Origin: Candidatus Jorgensenbacteria bacterium
GTDB taxonomy: Bacteria; Patescibacteriota; Minisyncoccia; UBA6257; GWB1-50-10
Assembly (NCBI GenBank): GCA_016234345.1
Contig: JACRFG010000080.1
Span: forward strand, 1 to 9,391
Direction of reading: 5' to 3'
Length of the DNA: 9,391 nucleotides
The position numbers and the translations under genes are program-made. The notes under the pieces were generated by a model, which had not been told where the DNA came from, ran no database searches, and was given only the letters and a program-made list of their open reading frames with translations. This document shows positions 1-5,341 of the stretch, in pieces. Positions within the stretch are counted from its first letter, which is position 1, and the number at the start of each line of letters is the position of its first letter.

Positions 1-306
1 CACGGTACCCACTTCAAATTCGTTCAGTATTGCCTGACAGAGCGGATCTGCCGCACAAAGAGCGATATCCCAGCCCGGGTCAGAAACACCAAGCCAAAGC
101 TTACCATCCCATACGCCATCAGGCCTCCAGTAAACGCACCGACTCATTCCTTTTTTATCACAACGCTCCTGAACGCATTTATTGATAAACTCGGTAAAAA
201 GCGGCAATGCTTTCTTGAAGTTGGTCATCCGCGCAACCTGTCCTAAAAATTTCTGAGCTGATTTGGTCAGCCGTATTTGATATAAATCTCGCATTCCTAA
301 AGTCAT
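1..306 (-). CDS. Hypothetical protein, N-terminal part (runs off left edge)
   Basis: The minus frame from the ATG at 306-304 stays open for 102 codons to the left edge, so only the N-terminus is present. The start is supported by an AAGGTAAGGA stretch upstream that overlaps the TAA stop of the preceding gene, 11 nt away, so the two genes are almost certainly one operon. The visible protein begins MTLGMRDLYQIRLTKSAQ, is basic near the N-terminus, then becomes Trp/Cys-rich: Trp at about 60, 65, 69 and 75, and Cys at about 44, 49, 57, 80 and 86. The motif WRPDGVWDGKLWLGVSDPGW (59-78) could be a beta-rich core. I do not recognise the family. No signal peptide or membrane segment is seen. Confidence 0.75.
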   Translation of the reverse strand, partial: MTLGMRDLYQIRLTKSAQKFLGQVARMTNFKKALPLFTEFINKCVQERCDKKGMSRCVYWRPDGVWDGKLWLGVSDPGWDIALCAADPLCQAILNEFEVGTV

Positions 307-317
307 CAATCGATTCC

Positions 318-515
318 TTACCTTGTGATCGATCGAAGCGATCTCTTGATCCATGGCGAGTGGCCATCGAGATATTCTTCTTGTTGTGTCCGGGGATTCA
401 CGCGAACGACGTTTTTGTAACATTTGCTGCAGCTACCAACAAGAACTCCATCGCCAAGTGATGCATAGATCTTCGAATTACAGCAGGGTGACCGCAGGTT
501 TTCCCTGAAAGTCAT
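318..515 (-). CDS. Small zinc-ribbon-like protein, unknown function
   Basis: A 65-residue protein starting at the ATG at 515-513. That start is chosen because a strong Shine-Dalgarno (AAGGAGAT) lies 5 nt upstream; the open frame extends further 5' (to 587) but without such a site. Cys11-Cys12 and Cys29-x2-Cys32 form two paired-cysteine knuckles about 17 residues apart, consistent with a small zinc ribbon. After them come a basic stretch (KNVVRVNP), an acidic turn (EEYLDGHSPW) and a basic tail (IKRSLRSITR). It is the first gene of an operon with the partial gene at 1-306. Zinc binding is inferred from cysteine spacing; nucleic-acid or protein contact would be typical of such folds, but no specific role can be read. 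Confidence 0.75.
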   Translation of the reverse strand: MTFRENLRSPCCNSKIYASLGDGVLVGSCSKCYKNVVRVNPRTQQEEYLDGHSPWIKRSLRSITR

Positions 516-577
516 ATACGATCTCCTTATTAATATGGATAAATTGTTAATTTGACTATTAAAACAAAACTGTCGAA

Positions 578-606
578 ATAATAGCACAATATGTTTATAT
601 AGTCAA
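578..606 (-). promoter_or_regulatory. Promoter of the 1-515 operon
   Basis: On the minus strand: TTGACT (606-601), a 17-nt spacer, then TATTAT (583-578) directly preceded by TGC, an extended -10. The predicted transcription start is near 571, giving a leader of about 55 nt before the ATG at 515. It is one of the two strongest promoters in the window. Confidence 0.75.
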
Positions 607-694
607 TCAAAATAGTGTCATTATAATTTAAAAGGAATCGCTTGAATAAATACGGCGATAGACGTGAACAATTAAAGACGAATTTTATTACACC

Positions 695-1273
695 CTAAGT
701 CTTATAGGTCGGGTGTGTTTCGCGTATCTCAAGCATGTGATTTACGTAGCGGGCCAAGGCAAAAAGCAAACTCGAAAGGCGATTTAAAAATTTAAGGAGT
801 GGCTGATCAATCTCATGCGTACGTTTAAGCCACAAAACTTCTCGCTCTACTCGGCGAGCCACAGTTCTAGCTACATCAAGCCGAGCCGAAAGCTCGGAAC
901 CGCCCGGAATTATAAACTTAGTTATCGGCGGCACCACCGCATCGATTCGTTCCATGACCCGTTCCATAGATAAAATCTTCTCTTCGGTCACCTTCTTTTG
1001 ATTATCCTTTTGGCCGAACCCGATTGCCGCGACTTCAGCCTGAGCGATAAAAAGAACTTCCTGAACTTCTTTAAGAATAACCGGCACATCAAGAGCGCCG
1101 CGTATGGTTCGAGAATTCATCTTAACCGCCTCAACCCGACATAGACCGATCCATGAATTTAAAGTATCGAGTCCGCCAAGCGCCCAAAAAATCGGATCGT
1201 CCTTCGGCAATTCCGTCTTGCCGACCTTGGAAGAACCACTATCCCCAGCTCCGGTGAAAAACTTTGTCCGCAT
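695..1273 (-). CDS. ATP:cob(I)alamin adenosyltransferase, PduO/MMAB type
   Basis: The 192-residue protein matches PduO-type corrinoid adenosyltransferases, which transfer the adenosyl group of ATP to cob(I)alamin to make the coenzyme adenosylcobalamin. Visible motifs, in family order: the N-terminal ATP loop TGAGDSGSSKVG (7-18); LGGLDTLNSWIG (32-43), matching the family's D-E-L-N-S-x-I-G helix; FIIPGGSELSA (120-130); the Arg-rich nucleotide helix ARTVARRVERE (135-145), equivalent to the family's C-R-R-A-E-R; and LNRLSSLLFALARYVN (163-178). Length is normal for a trimeric cytosolic ATR. The N-terminal loop has TGAGDSG where many homologues have TGDDG, a tolerable variant. It seems to be monocistronic, with an extended -10 directly upstream and no Shine-Dalgarno. 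Such genomes generally lack B12 synthesis, so salvage for a B12-dependent enzyme (for example class II ribonucleotide reductase) is my inference. Confidence 0.93.
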   Translation of the reverse strand: MRTKFFTGAGDSGSSKVGKTELPKDDPIFWALGGLDTLNSWIGLCRVEAVKMNSRTIRGALDVPVILKEVQEVLFIAQAEVAAIGFGQKDNQKKVTEEKILSMERVMERIDAVVPPITKFIIPGGSELSARLDVARTVARRVEREVLWLKRTHEIDQPLLKFLNRLSSLLFALARYVNHMLEIRETHPTYKT

Positions 1274-1279
1274 AATATT

Positions 1280-1288
1280 ATTTTACCA
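1280..1288 (-). promoter_or_regulatory. Extended -10, leaderless promoter of the adenosyltransferase
   Basis: TGG-TAAAAT on the minus strand (1288-1280), with exactly 6 nt between the hexamer and the ATG at 1273. The expected start of transcription is the A of the start codon. No -35-like hexamer lies 16-18 nt upstream, and no Shine-Dalgarno is present. Confidence 0.6.
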
Positions 1289-1314
1289 TCCATAATGACT
1301 AAACACCCGTAATA

Positions 1315-1345
1315 CATAAATCCGCCCAATAAGGGCGGATTTATG
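1315..1345 (-). terminator. Intrinsic terminator after the Met-rich anchor gene
   Basis: A perfect 13-bp inverted repeat (1315-1327 with 1333-1345) and a 5-nt loop, GC-rich in the middle (TCCGCCC/GGGCGGA). On the minus strand the stem ends in TTTATG, a modest U-run. It lies 18 nt past the stop codon of the 1364-1597 gene. Confidence 0.7.
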
Positions 1346-1363
1346 CTGACATTCGATATATAG

Positions 1364-1597
1364 TTAAAGACTCTTTAGGTCGTTATCAATAGGGGCAAAA
1401 TCTCCTTCAACATTACCCACATCAACATTTCCTAAATCATTTACCATCATTTCCGGCGTATCTCGACCCGGCACAGGCATCATTGCTCCATCCGGCGATA
1501 CGGGCCCTACAGACGGCATACGCGACTGCGACCACCATAACACTACAACAACCAATAAAATAACAACGACAATGATTCCGAAGATTTTTTTATTCAT
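1364..1597 (-). CDS. Short membrane-anchored protein with Met-rich linker and acidic tail
   Basis: A 77-residue protein with one hydrophobic segment (about 5-22: IFGIIVVVILLVVVVLWW) after a short basic N-terminus, predicting a single N-terminal membrane anchor or uncleaved signal. The exported part has a Pro/Met stretch (Met27, Met39-Met40, Met50-Met51) and an acidic amphipathic tail of the form L-G-N-x-D-x-G-N-x-E-G-D-F-x-x-I-D-N-D-L-x-x-L (55-77). The gene lies 23 nt after the stop of the coiled-coil gene 1621-2445, but an extended -10 promoter occupies that gap, so it can be transcribed on its own. No family is recognised. Paired methionines can bind copper or silver, but spacing here is not diagnostic. 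Interaction with the neighbouring exported coiled-coil protein is a guess from context. Confidence 0.75.
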   Translation of the reverse strand: MNKKIFGIIVVVILLVVVVLWWSQSRMPSVGPVSPDGAMMPVPGRDTPEMMVNDLGNVDVGNVEGDFAPIDNDLKSL

Positions 1598-1607
1598 AAC
1601 AAACTTA

Positions 1608-1616
1608 AGTATACCA
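1608..1616 (-). promoter_or_regulatory. Extended -10 promoter of the Met-rich anchor gene
   Basis: TGG-TATACT on the minus strand (1616-1608). Transcription should start near 1601, leaving a leader of only about 4 nt before the ATG at 1597. No Shine-Dalgarno is present. The element fits entirely in the 23-nt gap behind the preceding gene. Confidence 0.55.
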
Positions 1617-1620
1617 AATA

Positions 1621-2445
1621 TTAAGGATTGCTTGAAGTCGCAGTTGAGGTTGCTGTAGTGGTTGCGTTAGGTTGTGCCTCGCCGCGAACCTGGCCAAGCG
1701 CAACTGCTGCCTTATGAACCGCTTCGCGAGCTTGAACTACTGCATCACGAACTTTCTCTAAATCAGTATGCAGGGCTTCTCTTGCTTGTCCCACATCAGA
1801 TCTAAGTTTCCCCTCAGTAGTCACGGGAATTATATAGGTCTTACCGGCCTGCATCGCTACAGCCGCTCGCGCATCACTCACGGCTTTTTCAGCCGCAGTA
1901 ATAAGAGTACGAACCGTTCCTACGTTCACACCCCTTGATTCGGCAGTAGCCGTACGGTTTTCTATCCGATCCAACACTTTCTCCAGCTGGTCTAAAACAT
2001 CAGCGAGATGTTTGGCCCAACGATCGTTCAGATCATGAATTCGATCACCAATTCTTGAAACAACCTCACGTTTTCGCTCATCTTTGATTTTTTCGAGTTT
2101 TGTTTTAAGTTCGGCGCGCATCGCTTCAATCTTAGTCTTAGATTCCATGCGCATTGCTTCTATCTTATCCCGCATTTCTTCGCGTTTCGCTTGCATCTCT
2201 CTTAACATAGCCTCCCGTGAAGTGCTGGTCACTCCCATCATTACTTCACGCTTCGCTTGCATCGCATCGCGCGTCTCATCGCGCAACGCTCGAACACCTT
2301 CACGCGTGCCTTCACGAACGTCTTGCATTTCATTACGAAACTGCATCCGGGTATCACGGAGTGTCCCCGACGAAGTACTCGTCTGGGCTACGGCGCTGCC
2401 AGCTAAAGCGAACAAAGCAACCAACGAAATAATAAATCTATTCAT
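1621..2445 (-). CDS. Secreted hendecad coiled-coil protein
   Basis: A 274-residue protein with a clear Sec signal peptide: short basic start, hydrophobic core (about 4-16), and a probable cleavage site after AVA at residue 20. Residues about 28-165 are almost wholly charged alpha-helix. Residues 94-126 are three consecutive 11-residue repeats (KIEAMRMESKT, KIEAMRAELKT, KLEKIKDERKR), the hendecad period of a shallow coiled coil; MQAKRE also occurs twice (62-67 and 84-89). A second helical region (about 175-255, rich in Ala, Arg and Glu) follows a short break, and the protein ends in a Thr/Ser-rich tail (NATTTATSTATSSNP). No catalytic motif is visible. It is probably a periplasmic or cell-surface structural or sensor-like protein. 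The upstream AT-rich sequence has no Shine-Dalgarno. It lies upstream of the anchor gene 1364-1597. Confidence 0.85.
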   Translation of the reverse strand: MNRFIISLVALFALAGSAVAQTSTSSGTLRDTRMQFRNEMQDVREGTREGVRALRDETRDAMQAKREVMMGVTSTSREAMLREMQAKREEMRDKIEAMRMESKTKIEAMRAELKTKLEKIKDERKREVVSRIGDRIHDLNDRWAKHLADVLDQLEKVLDRIENRTATAESRGVNVGTVRTLITAAEKAVSDARAAVAMQAGKTYIIPVTTEGKLRSDVGQAREALHTDLEKVRDAVVQAREAVHKAAVALGQVRGEAQPNATTTATSTATSSNP

Positions 2446-2494
2446 ATGATTGTTTAATTAAAATCGACCTTGAATGTAATGTCAAAACGACAAA

Positions 2495-2510
2495 ATGTGG
2501 ATAACCACAT
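2495..2510. other. Palindrome containing a DnaA-box-like sequence
   Basis: ATGTGG-ATAA-CCACAT is a perfect 6-bp inverted repeat, and TGTGGATAA (2496-2504) is the reverse complement of the DnaA consensus TTATCCACA. It lies between the coiled-coil gene and the orphan operon terminator. A related GTATCCACA occurs near 3444. It could be an operator or chance; there is no box cluster to suggest an origin. Confidence 0.35.
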
Positions 2511-2596
2511 CAAAGAATAATACGGTATTCCTGATTTAAAGTTACATGCAATGGGGGTCGGTAATCATACACTATATAAGGGCTTATTTTGTGGAA

Positions 2597-2625
2597 TAAA
2601 AATCGGCGACCTCGTGGTCACCGAT
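2597..2625 (-). terminator. Intrinsic terminator of the 2655-3374 operon
   Basis: The stem ATCGG-x-GACC (2602-2611) pairs with GGTC-x-CCGAT (2616-2625) with one mismatch and a TCGT loop. On the minus strand it is followed by TTTTTATT. A second perfect 9-bp hairpin (2646-2654 with 2663-2671) encloses the stop codon of the 2655-2921 gene and may stabilise the transcript end. Confidence 0.75.
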
Positions 2626-2654
2626 AATACTATCAAAACATTCCTTCTGCGGAC

Positions 2655-2921
2655 TTAGAGTGGTCCGCAGACCTCCCGCCTCTCCAATCGATCGCGCTCT
2701 TCTTTTCCGTAGTCATATAAAACTATGACCATTGCCCCGAATTTACTTGCTCCATCCTCTGATTTTAAAAAGCTGATAATTCCGGATTCAATATTATAAA
2801 TCTCTAAAAATTCTTGTCGGGTTCTTTCAAGATTTGCCAAATCTGTTTCGTTTTCTCCGATCAATTTTAAAGTCGGAAATACGTGGTCGGAGATATTCAT
2901 CGTTGATGTCTCTATCTTCAT
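2655..2921 (-). CDS. Hypothetical protein, second gene of an orphan operon
   Basis: An 88-residue soluble protein. The ATG at 2921 has a clear Shine-Dalgarno (AAAGGA, about 7 nt upstream) and lies 12 nt after the stop of the 2934-3374 gene, so the two are co-transcribed. The N-terminal half is mixed helix (acidic; LIGENETDLANLERTRQEF), the middle has a beta-like hydrophobic stretch (FGAMVIVLYDYG, about 61-72), and the C-terminus is highly charged (KEERDRLERREVCGPL). No signal peptide, membrane segment or known motif is seen, and I do not recognise the family. The reading frame ends inside a perfect hairpin. Confidence that it is a real gene comes from the ribosome binding site, operon spacing and terminator. 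Confidence 0.7.
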   Translation of the reverse strand: MKIETSTMNISDHVFPTLKLIGENETDLANLERTRQEFLEIYNIESGIISFLKSEDGASKFGAMVIVLYDYGKEERDRLERREVCGPL

Positions 2922-2933
2922 CGAACTGTCCTT

Positions 2934-3374
2934 TTAGTTAATGTTCTCGCTCATCAGGCCGGCTTCGGGATCATTCCCTTCTATTTGAAATAAAGCCAAG
3001 GTCTCACTTGAAAGCCCCCCAACAATCAGAGCCTCTTGAGTAATGACGTCTACTGCCTTCATGTCTCTAGCTTGGGGATGGTTTTTGAGACGGTACAAAA
3101 AAAGTTGTTGTTCGTGAACGGACATCCACCGTTCCGGAAGCACAAACATCAGCGAAGCGTCTTTTCCTAGTTCCAATGGTTCGTGTCTTAGAACCTTTGG
3201 AATTAATTTACTTCCCATTTCGCGGAAGTATTCAAACATTGAATGTCTCGGTGTCACACTGTATCCGGGAACCAAAACACGTAAACGGAATGGAAAACCG
3301 GGATCTAAACCCCTGATACTTGAGCCACCCAATCTCTCAAACCACGATTGTGGTGTTTGCACTATCATATTCAT
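2934..3374 (-). CDS. Hypothetical protein, first gene of an orphan operon
   Basis: A 146-residue soluble protein beginning MNMIVQTPQSWFERLGG. A Shine-Dalgarno (AGAGGA) lies just upstream; spacing is tight (4 nt) for the ATG at 3374 and 10 nt for the second ATG at 3368, so the true start could be either. The N-terminal half is rich in Arg, Pro and aromatic residues (FPFRLRVLVPGYSVTPRH); the middle has LMFVLPERWMSVHEQQLFLY (95-114); the C-terminal third is acidic and ends in SENIN. No signal peptide, transmembrane segment or catalytic motif is evident. It is driven by the only perfect TTGACA -35 in the window and followed by a second orphan gene. Function unknown. Confidence 0.75.
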   Translation of the reverse strand: MNMIVQTPQSWFERLGGSSIRGLDPGFPFRLRVLVPGYSVTPRHSMFEYFREMGSKLIPKVLRHEPLELGKDASLMFVLPERWMSVHEQQLFLYRLKNHPQARDMKAVDVITQEALIVGGLSSETLALFQIEGNDPEAGLMSENIN

Positions 3375-3412
3375 GCTGTCCTCTCGTTTTTTTGGAGTAA
3401 ATTGCTGACTAT

Positions 3413-3442
3413 ATTATGGTAAATAAATTATAAATATGTCAA
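3413..3442 (-). promoter_or_regulatory. Sigma70-type promoter of the 2655-3374 operon
   Basis: TTGACA (3442-3437), an 18-nt AT-rich spacer, and CATAAT (3418-3413) on the minus strand. The predicted start is near 3406, giving a leader of about 30 nt that carries AGAGGA. Confidence 0.75.
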
Positions 3443-3507
3443 GTATCCACAAATATGGTTCAAATCTACAGCCAAATTTTTACCGGGGTACCTAAAAGAA
3501 ACTAAAC

Positions 3508-3551
3508 AAAATTTCACGAAAGTGAAATTTTCTAAAACCCAGCGGTTTTAG
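3508..3551. other. Two back-to-back perfect hairpins
   Basis: The first is AAAATTTCAC-GAAA-GTGAAATTTT (3508-3531), a 10-bp stem whose plus-strand loop is a GNRA tetraloop. The second abuts it directly: CTAAAACC-CAGC-GGTTTTAG (3532-3551), an 8-bp stem. Read on the minus strand, the 3508-3531 stem is followed by GTTTAGTTTCTTTT, as in an intrinsic terminator. They lie in the gene-free stretch 3443-3748, between the orphan operon promoter and the end of the 3749-4582 gene. Confidence 0.6.
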
Positions 3552-3581
3552 TATTTCCGCAACAGTAAAACTCCCGTTTTT

Positions 3582-3673
3582 CCGACCCCTTTCCCGTTCG
3601 AATCCCGTTACAAACACGGGAATAACAAAACAGCGATCTTTATTAGATCGCTGTTTTGTTTCTCTGGGGTCGG
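3582..3673. other. Nested inverted-repeat element in a gene-free stretch
   Basis: CCGACCCC (3582-3589) pairs with GGGGTCGG (3666-3673), enclosing three TCCCGTT-type copies (one lies just outside, near 3572), a CCCGT/ACGGG hairpin near 3604-3620, and the 16-bp hairpin at 3624-3660. The stretch 3443-3748 otherwise holds no convincing coding sequence. Whether this is a structured RNA, a complex terminator or a DNA-level element cannot be decided from sequence alone. Confidence 0.45.
3624..3660. terminator. Strong bidirectional terminator-like hairpin
   Basis: A perfect 16-bp inverted repeat (3624-3639 with 3645-3660) with a 5-nt loop. The arms carry A-rich/T-rich ends, giving TTTTGTTATT after the stem on the minus strand and TTTTGTTTCT on the plus strand. 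It lies about 90 nt past the stop codon of the 3749-4582 gene, which it probably terminates. Confidence 0.7.
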
Positions 3674-3748
3674 TTAATGGATGAAGTTAGAACTTGTTTG
3701 ATGAGTAGTTAAATATACCCTACCGTGTTACTCACTATAGTTTTGTTT

Positions 3749-4582
3749 TTAATTCGCCGTAGAAGTGGTGGTGGAAGAAGGCGCTGGAGGAGGCGGAGCA
3801 ACGGGCGGGGTCGAGGTCGGAGTCTGGGGAGAAGGCGTGAACGATGCGATCCTAGCCTGAATCTGGGCTTTTTCTCCCGGAGAAAGAGACTGGTAGCTGT
3901 TGCGGGTGTTGTTGCGACTAATGTCGATGTTCAGCAAAATCTCGTTGGGATACGCTTGCAGTAATTGTCTGGCCTTGGGATTATTTTCGCTAAGCGTCTT
4001 GAGTTGAGTTGTTGTTAGATTCTGATTTTGACTAATTAGCGTTGTAACATTTGGAAAAGAATTCACTACGTGCCAATCGTCGTCTGCCTTGGACCGTGTC
4101 GCGAGAAGATACGTCGATCCAGGCTGGAGTAAATAACCGGCGCCGGGTGCGTCACTGACGACCGGAATATCCTCGATGAAAACGTATAAGATGCCATCAC
4201 GATAACCCCCGAATTGGTCAACGATAACCTTACCCTGCAAATGTCCTTTAATATTTGATATCACCTCTGCCTCGAACTGCGTCTTAGGCGTCGAACCCTG
4301 GGTCTTATTGCCAATCTGCTTAATAATCTTGGCTACGAAAACATTATGTGATCCTCCTAACAGAATCCGGTCGTCTGCAAAATTTGCCGCAAATTCACCG
4401 TGAATATGCTGTATGATGGGCGTTTTTATCAAAGACGAAGACATATTATTTATCGTAAGGGTGCTCGTAATCACCGGCAACGTTGAATTGTTGATCCCTA
4501 AGTTAGTTTTCACATAAAGACTGACTCCCAAAGAAATCATAAGTGCGACAACAAACGCGAATATGAGAATATGTTTCTTCAT
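3749..4582 (-). CDS. Exported protein with Pro/Thr/Ser-rich C-terminal tail
   Basis: A 277-residue protein with an N-terminal membrane or signal segment (about 4-24) after MKKH, then an extracytoplasmic region. The core (about 78-170) reads as beta-rich: HNVFVAKIIKQIGNK, a threonine-rich turn, FEAEVISNIKGHLQGKVIVD, QFGGYRDG and LLQPGSTYLLATRS. This pattern (exposed beta strands, an F-x-V-x-x-x-x-K-G step, a GG motif and a final G-x-x-Y-L-L) resembles small exported beta-domains of the NTR/TIMP-like type, but that is only a resemblance. A helical stretch with SLSPGEKAQIQARI follows, then a low-complexity tail (TPTSTPPVAPPPPAP and STTTSTAN), suggesting a wall-spanning or glycosylated linker. 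It is transcribed alone from a TATAAT box placed for an approximately 5-nt leader. Function unknown. Confidence 0.82.
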   Translation of the reverse strand: MKKHILIFAFVVALMISLGVSLYVKTNLGINNSTLPVITSTLTINNMSSSLIKTPIIQHIHGEFAANFADDRILLGGSHNVFVAKIIKQIGNKTQGSTPKTQFEAEVISNIKGHLQGKVIVDQFGGYRDGILYVFIEDIPVVSDAPGAGYLLQPGSTYLLATRSKADDDWHVVNSFPNVTTLISQNQNLTTTQLKTLSENNPKARQLLQAYPNEILLNIDISRNNTRNSYQSLSPGEKAQIQARIASFTPSPQTPTSTPPVAPPPPAPSSTTTSTAN

Positions 4583-4593
4583 CGTCTTTGATA

Positions 4594-4599
4594 ATTATA
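4594..4599 (-). promoter_or_regulatory. -10 element for a near-leaderless transcript
   Basis: A consensus TATAAT (4599-4594, minus strand) lies 11 nt before the ATG at 4582, predicting a leader of about 5 nt with no Shine-Dalgarno. A TTGATG lies 15 nt further upstream and could be a poor -35. Confidence 0.55.
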
Positions 4600-4680
4600 A
4601 CCTTTATTTAATATCATCAATCATGTAGCAAGAAAAATAACCCCATAAAATTCGGATTATCTTAACAAGTTTTACCTTGT

Positions 4681-4736
4681 CCCGCCGCTGGCGGGATACT
4701 AAATTTTATAGTTTCGCTTCGCTCGAATAAAATTTG
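4681..4736. repeat. REP-like pair of palindromes beside tRNA-His
   Basis: CCCGCC-GCT-GGCGGG (4681-4695) is followed at once by AAATTTTAT ... ATAAAATTT arms (about 4701-4709 and 4727-4735) around a CGCTTCGCTCG-containing loop. It directly abuts the 3' end of the tRNA. The AAATTTTAT arms are similar in style to the AAAATTTCAC stem at 3508-3531. It could terminate the tRNA transcript or be a copy of a dispersed palindromic repeat. Confidence 0.5.
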
Positions 4737-4738
4737 TG

Positions 4739-4810
4739 GGTGCCTAACGGGAATCGAACCCGTGTGTCTGCTGCCACAGAGCAGTGCTTTACCATTAAGC
4801 TATAGGCACC
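4739..4810 (-). tRNA. tRNA-His (anticodon GUG)
   Basis: A 72-nt cloverleaf on the minus strand. The acceptor stem includes the extra G-1:C73 pair typical of tRNA-His (GGTGCCTA with TAGGCACC). Anticodon stem CTGCT/AGCAG with loop CTGTGGC gives anticodon GTG at 4777-4775. The T-arm is ACGGG-TTCGATT-CCCGT. The gene does not encode CCA: C73 is followed by CAC, so the end must be added by tRNA nucleotidyltransferase. It lies 42 nt downstream of the ArfB-like gene with no clear separate promoter, so co-transcription is possible. Confidence 0.96.
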
Positions 4811-4852
4811 ATGACGACTTTTTAATTTTCAAGTCAGACGTAAAAACTACGT

Positions 4853-5260
4853 TTACTTGTTTCCTTTGGTCGATAAACGTCTCATGCGCTTCTTTTCGCC
4901 AAGAACCTTTTTCCCGCGTATACGTTTATCGGCCAAATTTCGAGGAGGCTCTGTAGGAATCCGACGCAAAGGAACTTTAAGCGCCTCTCCGATCATATTA
5001 TTCAAATGTTCAAGAGCTCTCTCGCGATTCCTGGATTGCGAACGATCCTCTTCACACCAAGCCTCAATTTCATCGCGATGATTAATGTGATGGTTCAGCT
5101 TTTCCCGAACCAATTTCTTCTGGCTCACATTCAAAGGAAGGTCGTCTACCTTAACCCAAAGCTGGACCTTAGTAGAGCGCCGATTAGCCCTGGAGCCGCC
5201 GGGGCCGCTCGATCGAGCAGTCCTCGAACGCACACTGTCTTCGGTAATAAACGTATTCAT
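4853..5260 (-). CDS. ArfB-like peptidyl-tRNA hydrolase domain protein with GGS in place of GGQ
   Basis: A 135-residue single RF-1-type domain protein like ArfB (YaeJ), which rescues stalled ribosomes by hydrolysing peptidyl-tRNA without a stop codon. Matches: SSGPGG then N-x-x-STKVQL (17-34), the catalytic-loop region; LNHHINHRDEIEAWCEEDRSQSRNRERAL (55-83), the following helix-strand part; and a very basic tail (110-135: ADKRIRGKKVLGEKKRMRR), the kind that ArfB inserts in the empty mRNA channel. Length is normal. The striking feature is Gly21-Gly22-Ser23: the universally important Gln of GGQ is Ser (TCC codon), with no frameshift that would restore it. The enzyme may be hydrolysis-deficient or specialised. 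A TATAAT box sits 5 nt upstream of the ATG, predicting a leaderless mRNA. Confidence 0.85.
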   Translation of the reverse strand: MNTFITEDSVRSRTARSSGPGGSRANRRSTKVQLWVKVDDLPLNVSQKKLVREKLNHHINHRDEIEAWCEEDRSQSRNRERALEHLNNMIGEALKVPLRRIPTEPPRNLADKRIRGKKVLGEKKRMRRLSTKGNK

Positions 5261-5265
5261 GTCTA

Positions 5266-5271
5266 ATTATA
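5266..5271 (-). promoter_or_regulatory. -10 element for leaderless ArfB-like mRNA
   Basis: TATAAT (5271-5266, minus strand) with only 5 nt (TAGAC) before the ATG at 5260, so transcription should begin at or within one base of the start codon. No convincing -35 is seen. It is divergent from the DedA-like gene promoter about 75 bp away. Confidence 0.6.
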
Positions 5272-5341
5272 GTCGGAAACCGAAAATATCGTATCACAGC
5301 AAAGCTTTAAGCGCAAAGCCAGAAAAATAACCTATCCGTAG

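Noticed and set aside
2084..2449. Plus-strand 121-aa Ser/Arg-rich frame
   Set aside because: It is an antisense shadow of the coiled-coil gene, with repeats that mirror the hendecads and no independent signals.
2496..2504. DnaA-box match as a sign of a replication origin
   Set aside because: Only one perfect box, plus one 8/9 match near 3444, no AT-rich unwinding region with clustered boxes, and no dnaA or dnaN nearby. It is better explained by the local palindrome.
3590..3612. GTTCGAATCCCG resembling the T-loop of a tRNA
   Set aside because: The flanking arms are CCCG on both sides and cannot pair as a T-stem, and no D-arm, anticodon arm or acceptor stem in the right order can be drawn on either strand.
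3725..3964. Plus-strand 79-aa Arg-rich reading frame
   Set aside because: It is antisense to the Pro/Thr/Ser tail of the 3749-4582 gene; the low-complexity composition produces the open frame. No ribosome binding site is present.
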